In this document: positions 12,857 to 23,532 of the stretch, piece by piece
Layout of the letters: each line of letters opens with the position of its first letter
Position numbering within the stretch: position 1 is the stretch's first letter
Source: Lycorma delicatula
Taxonomy: Eukaryota; Arthropoda; Insecta; Hemiptera; Fulgoridae
Direction of reading: 5' to 3'
DNA: 64,000 bases
Assembly (NCBI RefSeq): GCF_047948215.1
Contig: NC_134455.1
Coordinates: 296,459,647-296,523,646, forward strand
Program-made: the position numbers and the translations under genes
The notes under the pieces: model-generated
Seen by the model: only the letters and a program-made list of their open reading frames with translations
Databases searched by the model: none
What the model was told of the DNA's origin: nothing

Positions 12857-14285
12857 AATAATTTTGCATTACAATTATTATGTTTTTTTTTTTTTTTATT
12901 ATTTGTTTTTGTAATCATTAAATTAAATTTTAAAAATTGTTTATAATTAAATATTTTTATTTTAGTAAAATATATGTGAAATTATGTAATTTACTGTGAA
13001 AATAGTTAATTAACTAAATATTTCTTAATATTGACTTGAAGGAAATGTGTTACCGTTCGGAAATGTACAGTATATGTAGTTAAAATTTAATAAATTATTT
13101 TACCATAAAGAGTAAGTAAACAAGTAATGAAATGTTACTTATACGATAACATTTATTATCTCAAATTTAACAGTTAAAAAGAAATAAAATGAAAATAACT
13201 GTACTACATAATCACCCATCAATGTAGTTTTTCTTCAATGCCTCAGTTATGCTCAATTTCAAAATTTGTTACACAGACGTTACGATCACCTGCTAAACAA
13301 CTACCACTATTTCAAACCGGTTGCAAATGTAATATATTTATAGCAAAACTTACAAAATACTGCACTATCGTATAATGTTGCATAATATATTCTAAAAAAA
13401 ATTTTTGTTAATCGGGTTTGATGAAGTTTATTCGTAAATAACGTATTGTCATAGCAAAATGTGTATTTTCTTTCTGAAATTTATGAAAAATATTTGTTAA
13501 GCTTTTCTAACTAGTTGAACGGAAAAATTTGAAAGATAATAATTATTTTTCCCGGTAAAGAATTTGTGAATGAAATACATCGTATAGTTTTGAAGCAGCT
13601 AGTCGGATAAATTCATGGAAATGTACGACGAATATGGATTATGAATTAAACAAGTATTCTAGCCGTTTTCTCTTTTACTAGCAGCTGTGGTTGTCATTGA
13701 ACTATTCATGCTGCTTGTAAACTGTAGAGAAATGGACATCCTGAGTTGCTTGAGCGCATTGTCTACACTCTTCTAGCTTTCGCTAGTATGTTTCTTTTAT
13801 TCATAGAAGACCAAAAGTTACACTTCATGTTTTAGTCGAAAACGGCATTAATAATGCCATATGTTATAGTTACTGTAGTCTCTTTTTCTTACTCAAGTAG
13901 CTAATATTTTTTTTTTTTTTTGCTTGACAGTTTGGTCTAAATTACTTAACTACTACAAACAATATGTTTTATCATCACCCTTGAATTCGTTAACATAATT
14001 TAATTCGCCGGTAGTCTGTTGTGTAGGCGTATATCTTTTATTTAAGCACTGATTTCAAGCCTTTTTTTTGGATTAATTTAATGTAGTAAGGTATCTTATG
14101 GTGTATTTTTCTTGCTGTTATTTAAATAATTTATATCAAGGTATAAAACAGTTTGTCTACTTTTTATTTTTATTTTCATGCCTTCGCAATGTCTTATGCA
14201 TTTATCATCTATTCTTTTGATTTCCCTTATTTATGTTGATTGTTTTAAAATTCATTTTTCTCTTTTCGTTTATAAATTTTAATAT
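12857..14285. other. AT-rich sequence without recognisable gene
   Basis: No coding region or known repeat was recognised. Poly-T runs lie near 12885 and 13907. Confidence 0.55.
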
Positions 14286-14990
14286 ATACAGAATGTATCA
14301 CGTAGTTCTCACTGGACTTTCATATCCTTATTCTGATTGTGAAAATAGAATAAACCAGAAAAACAACCTTTTTTCCACGGTTTTTATAAGTTTTATAAGC
14401 CAGTTTTTTTTTTTTTTTTTACTTGATAAAAGATAATTATAAAGTTAATGAATACGATCCAATTTAACAGTAACAATATTTTCATATGAAATTGATACAG
14501 TTAAAAATCCACAATATTCGAATACTTTTCTTTTTTTGTATGTCCTAAAATGCTGCGTTTGCGAGTTATCGCTAGTGAAAGATTCCGCTTGGATTTCAGC
14601 TACCCCGACGTAATCAGGTCGTACTGAATTTTTTGTGACCTTAATTAAGGGGCAAAATTAGTGATTTATTATTTTTTACCTGAAAAATTGAATAAAAAAT
14701 AGGTCGCAGAACCGTATCTTCAGTAGTTTTTGAGAAATCTGCATTGAAAACCAATAAATGTTGGTAAAAAATCCCGTTTTCTTATTTTTGACTTGCAGTA
14801 ACTGTGCTAAATAAGCAATAAACACTAAAACTTTTAAACAAATCTTGTAGAGAATTTAATTCTGCACAAAAAGGTGTAAAATAAATTGAATAAAATGGAG
14901 AAAAGTTTAAAAAAAAATCGAATTTTATTTAGAAACAGTAAATTACGAGTGCTACATTTATCAGAAAAATATTTATTTTCGTTAGAATTT
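14286..14990. mobile_element. Terminal region of a mariner-related DNA transposon (second copy of the 27.2-kb family)
   Basis: Starting at GAATGTATCACGTAGTTCTC, this stretch aligns by eye with 27189-27660. Shared blocks include TCCTAAAATGCT, TTAATTAAGGGGCA, AGAACC...TGCAGTAG-like sequence, CAAAAAGGTGTAAAATAA and TCGAATTTTATTTAGAA. In the 27.2-kb element this is the long left terminal region outside the transposase gene. Here an extra ~170 bp (about 14360-14535) sits inside it, and no transposase follows, so this is a solo terminal fragment. Confidence 0.7.
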
Positions 14991-15812
14991 TGCGTTGATA
15001 ATACCGTCCACTATACAAAATTACTCGTTATAAAATTTCGATTTATTTTTTAATTTTCTTCTTCCTTAACCGTAACGGTTTTAAGCGACCTGACATAACA
15101 TTGTACTTCGAAAGAAAAACTGAAAGGAAGGAAGTCAGTAAAAACATTTGTTTTCTAATAAAATTAGAGGCAAAATGTAATGTGCAGTCTCTAAAAGTAG
15201 CTTTTGTGGTAACATCCCGATTAATTTCAGTAGGTAACTTGAGAAACAACGTCAAGTCAGTAACGACTTTCTTTATATTAGGATATGTCTGTTACACTTT
15301 ACAGATGCATACTGGAAAAAGTCCACAAAAAGTTTACTATTCAATATCTCAACAGTTTTTTTTTTGCAGTGCGTCTAAAAAATCCCAAAAACCAAACAAA
15401 ATAATTTTGACAGAAGTATTTCGCCGATCTTATGAAAGGTTGTCATGACAAAGTCCGGCTGTATCGCTGACATAATGCTGTATCATGTCAAGTTACTCTA
15501 AGAGAAACGTTTCGAAAAAATTCTTGTACAAATTTGATATTGTAAAACGGCTGTTTATATATTTATAAGTTTTTTTACTTTTCATTTTTATTTGAGGAAG
15601 AATAAATGTAAAAAAAAATTGTTTTACATAATTTTCATCAGTATTTTTAATTTTAGCAATTAAAAAAAAAGAAGAAGAAAAGTATTCGAATATTGTGGAT
15701 TTTTAACCGTATCAATTTTATTTATGAAAATATTGTTACTGTTAAATTGGATCGTATTCATTAAGTTTATATCAAGTAAAAAAAACTGGCTTATAAAACT
15801 TACAAAGAAAAA
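14380..15812. repeat. Inverted repeat pair, ~150-bp arms
   Basis: The segment at about 14380-14530 recurs in reverse complement at about 15660-15812. Matching blocks include TTATAAGCCAGTTTTTTTT, GAATACGATCCAATTTAACA, GTAACAATATTTTCAT and AAAAATCCACAATATTCGAA. The left arm lies inside a transposon terminal repeat and the right arm stands alone, so the simplest reading is two inverted copies of one small repeat rather than one large element. Two overlapping opposite-strand open frames between the arms (15043-15255 and 15101-15448) have no recognisable domain. Confidence 0.8.
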
Positions 15813-16598
15813 ACCTCTGCTTGCCAGAGAGAAAAAGATAAGAAATTATAATTGTTATTTTTATTTCTTAAATGAGAAGGTTTGACCCATTGTTATTGCC
15901 TATGTTCAGTTTAACCCAAAAGATTGAACGCACGCCTGCTCTGTAAGACGACTACTCACATTACGGTACTTAGGGCGTGTGGCTTTGGAAGAGTCTTTAG
16001 TCTCTTTCTACATTTTAACCGGCATTCTCTTCAGTTGCCCCTCCTTAACATCTTCCTTACGGGCGCTCTCCTTATTTATTTCTTTTGTCATCCTTTCCCT
16101 ATTTTTTTTTATTTTTATGTCCTACTTTTTTGTTGTCTGTGTTTTAATTATCATTCTTCCCACTGTAATGTACTTTTTATAAATATATCTGCAATTTGTA
16201 GTTGTTTTCGTAATACTATGTAAGTATATATTGTTTAGATTTAACATGTAAGTATAGATTTTGAATGTGGGAATGTATGTTGAGTTTATAAATGGAATTA
16301 AATATAAAATTCTTTATTAAAATATTGTTCAAAATTTTATCTTTGTTTCAATTTAACACTATTTATTAAAGTTTGGCTCGAATTGTGAAGTTACTTACTT
16401 TTAAGTATTTATTAATGATCTTGATAATAATTTTTTAACATTACAGTTTAAATTTTCAATCCTTAAGTTTTGTATAAATCAATTGTTCATGTAATTAACC
16501 TGTAAGGAAGTCGTAAAACGTGCTATATATCAGTCGAATTGGAGAAACAAGACGCGGGAGCCTGAATATATTGTGTGTGAAATCGTAATTTTTATCTA
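15813..16598. other. Spacer with pyrimidine-rich, GC-richer patch
   Basis: The patch at 15905-16110 has higher GC and a pyrimidine-rich plus strand. Overlapping plus-strand frames there are hydrophobic because of T-rich codons and match no family I recognise. It may be an old repeat. Confidence 0.4.
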
Positions 16599-16793
16599 GA
16601 CTAGAGGTTGTCGCCGGCTTCCATAGCTCGAGCGGTAGCGTCCCGGTCTTTCATCCGGAGGTTCCGGGTTCGAATCCCGGTCAGGCACGGCATTTTTACA
16701 CGCTACAAAAATTGTCATTTATCTCATCTTCTGAAGCAATACCTAACGGTAGTCTCGGAGGTTAAAAAAGAAAAAGAGAGACTAGGAGTTGTC
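16599..16793 (+). repeat. tRNA-Glu-derived SINE, family A, with target duplication
   Basis: The best-preserved SINE in the window, with body 16613-16779. The head retains a perfect T-arm, CCGGGTTCGAATCCCGG (16664-16680), an anticodon-loop-like CTTTCAT between CCGG arms, and CGGTCAGGCA, all resembling tRNA-Glu(UUC). The tail reads TCATCTTCTGAAGCAATACC and ends in an A-rich run. A 14-bp target duplication flanks it: GACTAGAGGTTGTC at 16599-16612 and GACTAGGAGTTGTC at 16780-16793. The short plus-strand open frame over it is incidental. It is not a functional tRNA gene because the acceptor stem no longer pairs fully. Confidence 0.9.
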
Positions 16794-17094
16794 CAATTTT
16801 TTTTATGTACCACTTATATGAATATCAGTTCAGTAGCGTACCACTGAACTATTATATACATAATATTTCATTCAGATGGCGGTAGAGTTATATCTTTGAA
16901 TGGTAAAGCAGAAAAAAATTGCAATCTTTTTTGAAAGTATCTATTTATTTTTTTTAAAAATTCATGTAATACAGTTTTTTCATTGATTTATTTTTTCATG
17001 TATTTACAAAAACATTTATTTACTTTACAAAGAAATGTTCATTAAACATTTACTTACAATATTCATTATTATGTTCTTGAAAACTAAAAGTTCA

Positions 17095-18679
17095 CTGAAA
17101 AGGATTGTGTTGTATGCTTGAAACAAATGAAGAGATATCTGGTTCAGTTGAACTTAATTTTAAGCGTTAATTTGGATTAAGGTTAAGGTTATTATGAAAT
17201 TTATTTCTTGTTCTCGTCATAGCAGAAAATCCATCTTCACAAAGATGTGGAACGGAAAATGGAATTTCAATTAACACTGCTTTTCTGGACAGGGTGGTTC
17301 ATTTTTAACCTTTATTTCAAAATTCACATAACTAATTCAGTAATTCCATTTTCAACCCGCCATCGCAAGATAATTCAATCAAAGATTCTGTTTTGTTGTT
17401 GGTTAGGGTTCCAGGAATGATATCCAGTATGAAAGGTTTTCGTATCCATAGAAATTCTGGATAGTCTTCTTTAAAACTTTTAGCGAGCATTAGGCAATGG
17501 CGTTTTATGTTATTTATGAGATTATCTTTCATTTCAATTTTATGTACTGTCATAAAATTTTCCAAATCTGGAAAAGTCTGCACGTGATCCACAGCTCGTC
17601 TGTTAATCGATCACGCAGTTCTAAATCAGAATCAAATTAGGAATTTAGCTTAAATAACCGCTAAGCATTTTTTCCTTAGAAAGCCATCTCAGTGTGCAGC
17701 AGTACTTGAATATGGTCATTGTTCATTTCAGAACACAGTTTCTAAAATAAACGAGAGTTTAAAGCCCAACCAAATTGACCAAATTGGCGGCCTCCTGGTG
17801 AACATGTTTAAATTCTTCAGGCATCCGTTTTAGTGGTACAGCTTCTCTGTGGATGTTGCAGTGAGTAAGGGTACAATTTTCTGTAACCGATTTTACTTTG
17901 ACGGTAAAACCTCCTTATTTTCTTGTCATAACTCGAGCACCATCAAAACAGAAGAGCCTGATGGTGCACTGCTTCCGGCTCAGTCAATTTTCTGCAAAGA
18001 AGTCATCCAGCTTTTTGAATATTTCATCGACGTAGCTCGTGTTAATAACTCGTCACGAAATAATTAATCCTCTTTAATTGTACTTTGAAATGTACATCGC
18101 AAGTAAACCATAAGCTGAACATCAGTGCTCTCATCGAGTTGGACGGCAAAAAATTTGTACTTTAACTTGAGCTATTAAGTTCTTTTTAACGTTTAATGCT
18201 ATGCTTTTAATTCTGTGGTGCACATTAATTTGGCAATAATAATATCGAGCTGTTTAGCTGACGATTAACCCAACATACAATTCACCATATCTTTTGCATC
18301 AGGTAATGACAGCTCTTCCCCGATTGTACGATCTCTTTCACAGTTTACTATATTCTTATGCCCACGAAGAAAGATGACTCACCTGCTTTTGAGTATTGTC
18401 TGTAAAAGACGGCATAATTTTTTTTGTGCATTTTATCTATGAATATTTTTGGAAAAATGTCCTTAGGTTTGTTTACTAACTTTGAATGATTAATACTTAG
18501 TTGCCGTTTCAATAATGAGGGTTTCATGCTTCGGTCTGAAAGAATTTCAAAACAGATTGATTACACATTGAGGTCGTGGCTCATTGTTTACTTCCGTCGT
18601 AGTAAATTCAATGTTACTGTTCACAAAATCAATTTTCTTGTAACTTTTCGTATTTTAGAAGAAAAAATATTTGGCTCAT
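17095..18679 (-). pseudogene. Decayed hAT transposase, ZBED5/SCAND3-like
   Basis: Reading the minus strand across frameshifts and stops gives the full domain order of ZBED5-like hAT transposases. A plausible start is the ATG at 18679. Next comes a BED-type zinc finger region (CVICFEILSD, then SMKPSLLKRQL, near 18500-18580), then LPDAKDMVNCMLG. The RNase-H-like core follows, with CFDGARVM, NIHREAVPLKRMPEEFKHV and LHTEM...LSKEKML. The open stretch 17332-17592 supplies the segment with PDLENFMTVHKIEM. The C-terminal dimerisation region reads IPFSVPHLCEDGFSAMTR and then RLKLSSTEPDISSF near 17130-17240. Many stops and frameshifts make it inactive. These transposases cut and paste hAT elements in the nucleus, and some have been domesticated, but this copy is too broken for that. 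Confidence 0.85.
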
Positions 18680-19289
18680 CGCAAATTCCGATTCTGAAGT
18701 AGAGATCGATGGTGCCGGATTTTTAAGTGAGTTGTTTTGTTTGTCATTGCATTATTAAACCACTTATTCATGTCGATTTATGTTTTATGTCAACTAAACT
18801 AATCTAAACCAAATTAATTCAAGCAAAGTTTGTAAATAATTTTTCATATAAGAAAAAAAGTCCATTTTGAGATACGTAAGCCAACACTAGCGCTTTTATC
18901 AAATGAAACAGTAACATAATAACAATATTTCCAAGTCAGATATCACAGAGTATGTAAAACACGGAACCAACTGTATACATCTGTCTGTAGGTTAACCACG
19001 ATCGACTCGTTTAATCGCTGCCGGAAAGAACGCCAATCCTATTATAGAAGCCACTGATATACTTGTTCGTACATTCAGCATGTGACGCGCTCCATGCACG
19101 AGACAGACTAATCGCGCTATATTGCGCAGCGGCATGTAAAAACCCGTTCGTGTTGCATGTTCGTTCTTGCTAACAGAATAACTTGTATTCTTATTGTTGT
19201 TATACACAGATAATTTCCACAGATTAAGGGAGAAGGAAATGCTCTAAAATTCTTTTGTATTATATTTCAAAATGGTTTGAGATCCGTTG
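18680..19289 (-). mobile_element. 5' flank of the hAT relic with degenerate terminal repeat
   Basis: The region upstream of the transposase start ends in GTTTGAGATCCGTTG (19275-19289). In reverse complement this resembles the canonical hAT terminus CAGTGGTTCTCAAAC, and I take it as the element's 5' end. A GC-richer patch at 18985-19180 lies inside and could be the former promoter region. The opposite terminus beyond 17095 was not found, and no 8-bp target duplication was recognised. Confidence 0.45.
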
Positions 19290-20310
19290 ATCCACCGTGT
19301 TGGTAATAATAAATGCTGATAATATTTTAAATAAACGTTGTATTAATAATTTTGTATTATAATAATTACAGTAAAATTTTTTGTAGTTTTTAGTATTATA
19401 ATCGTATTTCTGGTATTGTGAACAACCTTGAAAAGTTTTTGCGAAACAGCAGTGGTACGCATACCGTAGTGAGAACAGCTGATGTACAGTAGAGTGCTGT
19501 TATCGTGTTGGCAGTTTGCTAGAAGAAGATATTCTTATTAAGAGCGGTATGCTCGCTTTAAATGTGTATTTGCATTATGATATGACTTTAAAAATTAATA
19601 AATCTTGCAGGCAACCAGACGTTTTGCAGTAAATACATGTAGAAACTGTAATTGTCATATTTAACGTTTATTTTCTAGGTGATCTGTCACTTTTTGTTTA
19701 GTTGAACTGATGATTAATAAATTGCAGTTAGCTTTCGTTTTATAATTATAACAATTCACATTATGTGTGTTGGAACAAAGCTAAGACTTTTCTTAACGAT
19801 CCACTTGCTTTTACTATACGCCCAGCCGCGCCTCAGTTAATATTAACAGTTAAATTTGTGTTTCTTAACGATCCTCTTATTCCACGCCACCATCAGGCAC
19901 TACAAGCAACATTCCACTTTCTGTCAACTCGTACATTATTTTAAATGAATGTCCTAACGATCTACTTGTCATCCGCAGAAACTATTTTATGTAGGTTTTT
20001 TTTTACCTATATAAAGTCGTAGTCTATTATTTTCTGTTTAGCCCAAAAAATACTTTTTGTATTAATATTTAATCTATAATGTATTTATTTGTAACGTATT
20101 TAAATTTATAGTGTCAATAATCATTTTCTGTAAACAATTAATTAATGATGAAAGTAATCATTAAACATTCTTTAATCGTTTTTTATGATAATTATCATTT
20201 TTATTGAAACTTTTAATTATTATAAATATTTATTTTAACATAGATGTCATCAGAATGGAACCAGTGTTAACCTTTATCATAAAATTAAGAAGTAAATTAC
20301 ATATACGTCA
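19290..20310. other. AT-rich sequence without recognisable gene
   Basis: No gene seen. A loosely repeated phrase of the type TTCTTAACGATC...CTT occurs around 19790, 19860 and 19950, suggesting an old local repetition, but the units are too diverged to delimit. Confidence 0.45.
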
Positions 20311-20450
20311 ACCTTTATGTCAGACTGGTAGTTACTCTTCCTTTTCATCCGAAAGTTCTGGGTTAGGATACTGAACACGCTTGATATTTTTCATAAATTA
20401 CAAAATTAATTTCTCGGGATAAGTATAATTGGATGTAGGCGATTAATTAC
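20311..20450 (+). repeat. Degenerate SINE, family A
   Basis: The phrases CTTTTCATCCGAAAGTTCTG and GGGTT, followed by ATTTTTCATAAATTACAAA, correspond in order to the tRNA-like head and adjoining body of family A. The A-run just before 20460 could be its tail. The copy is heavily diverged. Confidence 0.5.
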
Positions 20451-20464
20451 TGAAAAAAAAATCT

Positions 20465-21575
20465 TCTTCTGCTAAGCGTTTGTCCCGTCTGGAGAGGGGG
20501 TCGCTTAGAGCTGTGATGACGCCACTTGGCACAGTCGTGAGCCACGTCGGGATAGTACAGGCAATCTGTCATCAAAATTGGCTGTATTTGAAAATCCGTA
20601 CCTACCGATTGATCTTTTGTCCATGCATTAGGGGTGATGAGAGAAGCTCCAGATTTTTAACATCCCCCTCCCATAGATTTTTGATAAACTCGAAATACTC
20701 AAAAAGTTTTTGAAATGCGTTTTTCTCTGAATCTATGCATTTTAGAGAAAAGTTTTTCAAACAGAAATTGTAGAGGACATTCTTCTCTATAATTAATTGT
20801 CCTTTGAAGTTATGCCGTATAATTTGAAATTGAAATACTAGGTGGCGCTGAAGTTGTAAAAAACGTTGTAAACGAGTAGACCGGTTTCAAACACGTGCCC
20901 AATTCACAACATTTTCACACTTTCACAAGATACAGCTCCAAAACGGTAAGTCGTACAAGAAAATTGTTTAAATAAAAGTTGTCTGTTTTTTTGAGATTAA
21001 CAATTTTTCCAAATGAAATTCAGACGAAAAACAATTTTTTTCTGGTGAAAAACAGAAAAACACGTTTTTTACAACTTCAGCGCCACCTAGTATTTCAATT
21101 TCAAATTATACGGCATAACTTCAAAGACATTAATTTTTTGAAAAACTTTTCCCTAAAATACATAGATTCAGAGAAAAACGCATTTTAAAAACTTTTTGAG
21201 TTTTTTAAAAATCTATGGGAGGGAGGATGTTAAAAATCTGGAGTTAAGCTTCCCTCATCACCCCTAACATATGGAAAAAACATCAATCGGTAGGTAAGGA
21301 TTTTCAAATAAAAATACAAATTGACTGTACTAGGATGGAACCGGACGATCTTCATGGTTACACGAAGCGTGTCGGCCCAGCGTTGCTTTGGGTAACCCTT
21401 CGGTCGCTTGCCGTCGATGGTGTACGCGTAGGCGGTCTTGGCGAGGGAGTCGGCATCGGCGCGCAGAACGTGGCCAAATTATCTCACTCGGCTCTCGCTT
21501 AGTTTGTCGGTGATGAGCGATTATCAAACTTATTTCGTAAGTCAACGTCGGGGACGTGGTTGAAACGTGTCTAGC
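20465..21575 (-). pseudogene. 3' end of a RTE-like LINE, split by a later insertion
   Basis: The minus strand from 21575 encodes FGHVLRADADSLAKTAYAY and then GKRPKGYPKQRWADTLRV, the C-terminal signature of RTE-like non-LTR retrotransposon ORF2 (RxxWFGHVxR...RxxGRPKxRWxD type). The reading continues on the far side of a 780-bp insertion as DVAHDCAKWRHHSSKR, then QTLSRRR and a purine-rich tail near 20465. Joining the two sides across a 3-bp duplication restores the phrase RFHPDVAHD. The copy is 5'-truncated, as is usual for LINEs, and has at least one frameshift near 21470. It is GC-richer than its surroundings. The minus-strand open frame 21330-21545 is a shadow in another frame. Confidence 0.8.
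20553..21332. mobile_element. Foldback DNA element, 780 bp, with GGA target duplication
   Basis: Long terminal inverted repeats occupy about 20553-20866 and 21062-21332 (314 and 271 bp, differing by small indels). Both ends start TAGTACAG when read inward. Shared blocks include ACCTACCGATTGAT, TAGGGGTGATGAG, CCCATAGATTTTT and GAAATACTAGGTGGCGCTG. The element sits inside the LINE tail and is flanked by GGA at 20550-20552 and 21333-21335. The ~195-bp centre has no transposase. A 3-bp duplication with long repeats would suit a PIF/Harbinger- or CACTA-type non-autonomous element, but the termini do not settle the superfamily. Confidence 0.85.
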
Positions 21576-23261
21576 CGGACATTAATCTTAGTATCCGCGT
21601 TTCCATAATATAATTATGGGAATAAAAGTATTTTGGGAAATAACTTTTTATTTGAATAATAGTATTTTATTGAGTTTTTGAATCGTGTAAATGCTACGAA
21701 CTAGAAGAATTTTTACAAGTTTTATCGGTTATTGAATCCGTCTGGAATTTGAAGTTTTTTTTTTGTTCAGATAAAAAAATAAGGTAATTAGGGTAAGAAT
21801 AATTTTCTTTACTACTTTTATTTTAGGAGGTTTTATTACTAGGAGGAAAATTAATATTTAAGCTTTTCATAAATTCTGAGAAAAATTCAGCAACATTATT
21901 GCCAGCTTTTTTTATACCAAAAACTAAATACAGTTAATGTGGTAGAATCGTTTGATGGGTTACATTATTGCTAATTCGCTAATATACATATGGAGTTTTT
22001 TCGAAGAATTTAATTTGCCTACATATTTTTATGACCTGCTTCTGATGTAAATTATTTAAAAAAACTAGAAAAGAAATTAAAAAGTGGGGAGTTGGTGTTT
22101 TACCTTTATTTTCCTGTGTTGTCATATCAAGAGGTAAAGAGCATCGGATTTTGGATCATGTTCTCAGAGGGTTGAATTCAGAAAGATAGACTGTTCACGT
22201 CTGTACAGTTTCCTTTTAAACGAATAAACGTCTCAAGTTAACAGAAGAAAAGCCTTGTTTCCTTTAACCAGTATAATATTAATAAAATCTGTTAAACCGT
22301 TGGGAATAATTGTCAGACAGACGACATAGAATCCATTGTGGATTTTTAAAGAAATTAGTGAATCATTGGTAAACAAAGAATGAAATAAGAACTTTTGAAT
22401 TGAAGGATAATTTCGGTTTTCCCCAAAATACTTTCGGTAACTTTTTGAAAAGATGTACGTGTCTTTGAGTTAAACACATTTATTTATCTTTTCAGTAATT
22501 GAGTTTATGTTTTGTATTTAATCTGAATGTTGAGCTTATACAGGAAATTATTAAACAATTTTTATTACTATTTTTATAAGCTATATTGTTTTTCTGTAAC
22601 AAATATTGGTAGTTAGGGTAGATGCGCATTATCAGAAGAAGAGCGGGAAGACAGTCACTTGTGGATTTTGCGTAGAGTAGGGGGTTAATGGTGGAATGAG
22701 TAGCCCAGGTGCCTGACAGACGTACCCCAGTAATTCGTTTAATCCCTGTTCACTCACTCGGTTCTCATTCCTCGCTCTTTTGCCCTCCCTTGTAATTTTC
22801 TTTTCGAACGGTCGACAACGACCGTCTTTAAACTGTGCTCAGAAAAAGGAACGTCCGTTCACGTAACATTTACTTCCTAGAGTATACCTATCCCTGCCGT
22901 TTCACGCTTCCTTTTTTTTTATCCTTTCTTTTTTTATTATACTTCTTTTACTGTAAATGAAATTGCAAACAAACGTGTTGCGTTGTCGGAATGATTTTAC
23001 TTTACGAATCCTTTATAAGATACGTGAGTACAGACTAGTGTTTGTTAAACGAATGTGCGATGAATTTATAATAAAAGTTAATACTACAGCACTGTGCTAG
23101 TGCGCGTGCACAAGCATGATCGTAACCATATGGGAAGCGTGCAAGCCGAACGATCTAACCTGGTTGTCATGGGAACCAAATAAACTTTTAACTTCCACAA
23201 CTTGATCGAGTTTATTCAAATGATATTTTTCTTTTTTCTTTCTTTCCTAATGTGTGCGTTA
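21576..23261. other. AT-rich spacer with GC-richer patch at 22660-22900
   Basis: No gene recognised. The patch around 22670-22830 is GC-richer and non-repetitive within the window, with no identifiable motif. Confidence 0.5.
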
Positions 23262-23532
23262 CAATCTGTTCAACTAGTGAATAAGCAACCCCTCTCCCAC
23301 ATCCCAGTGGCACGAGGATAATACTTATGACATGTAAATGCGGTGTACTCTGGTACAGACTCAGGCTGACCATTCCTGAGACGTGTGGTTATTTGAATCC
23401 CAATCACCAAAGTACACTGGCATCCACTGTCTCGTATTCAAATCCGTTTAAGAGAAAGTAACTATTACTAGGATTTGAACCTCAGAACTTCAACTTCGAA
23501 AATCAATTGTTAAACAACTGATTTGCGATGAG
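23262..23532 (-). repeat. tRNA-derived SINE, family B, long-tail variant
   Basis: The same element as at 2638-2945, in the same orientation. Shared blocks include ATCTGTTCAACTAGTGAA at the low-coordinate end, GACATGTAAATG, GGTACAGACTCAGGC and ACTAGGATTTGAACCTCAG (the tRNA-like box B end). A second A-box-side segment reads AACAACTGATTTGCGATGAG. The tail is not A-rich. Confidence 0.8.

Noticed and set aside
15101..15448. 115-codon plus-strand gene
   Set aside because: No motif, lies between inverted repeats next to a transposon end, and overlaps a minus-strand open frame.
16613..16688. tRNA-Glu gene
   Set aside because: The T-arm is perfect, but the acceptor stem does not pair fully. The unit continues into a SINE body with an A-rich tail and target duplication, so it is a SINE head.
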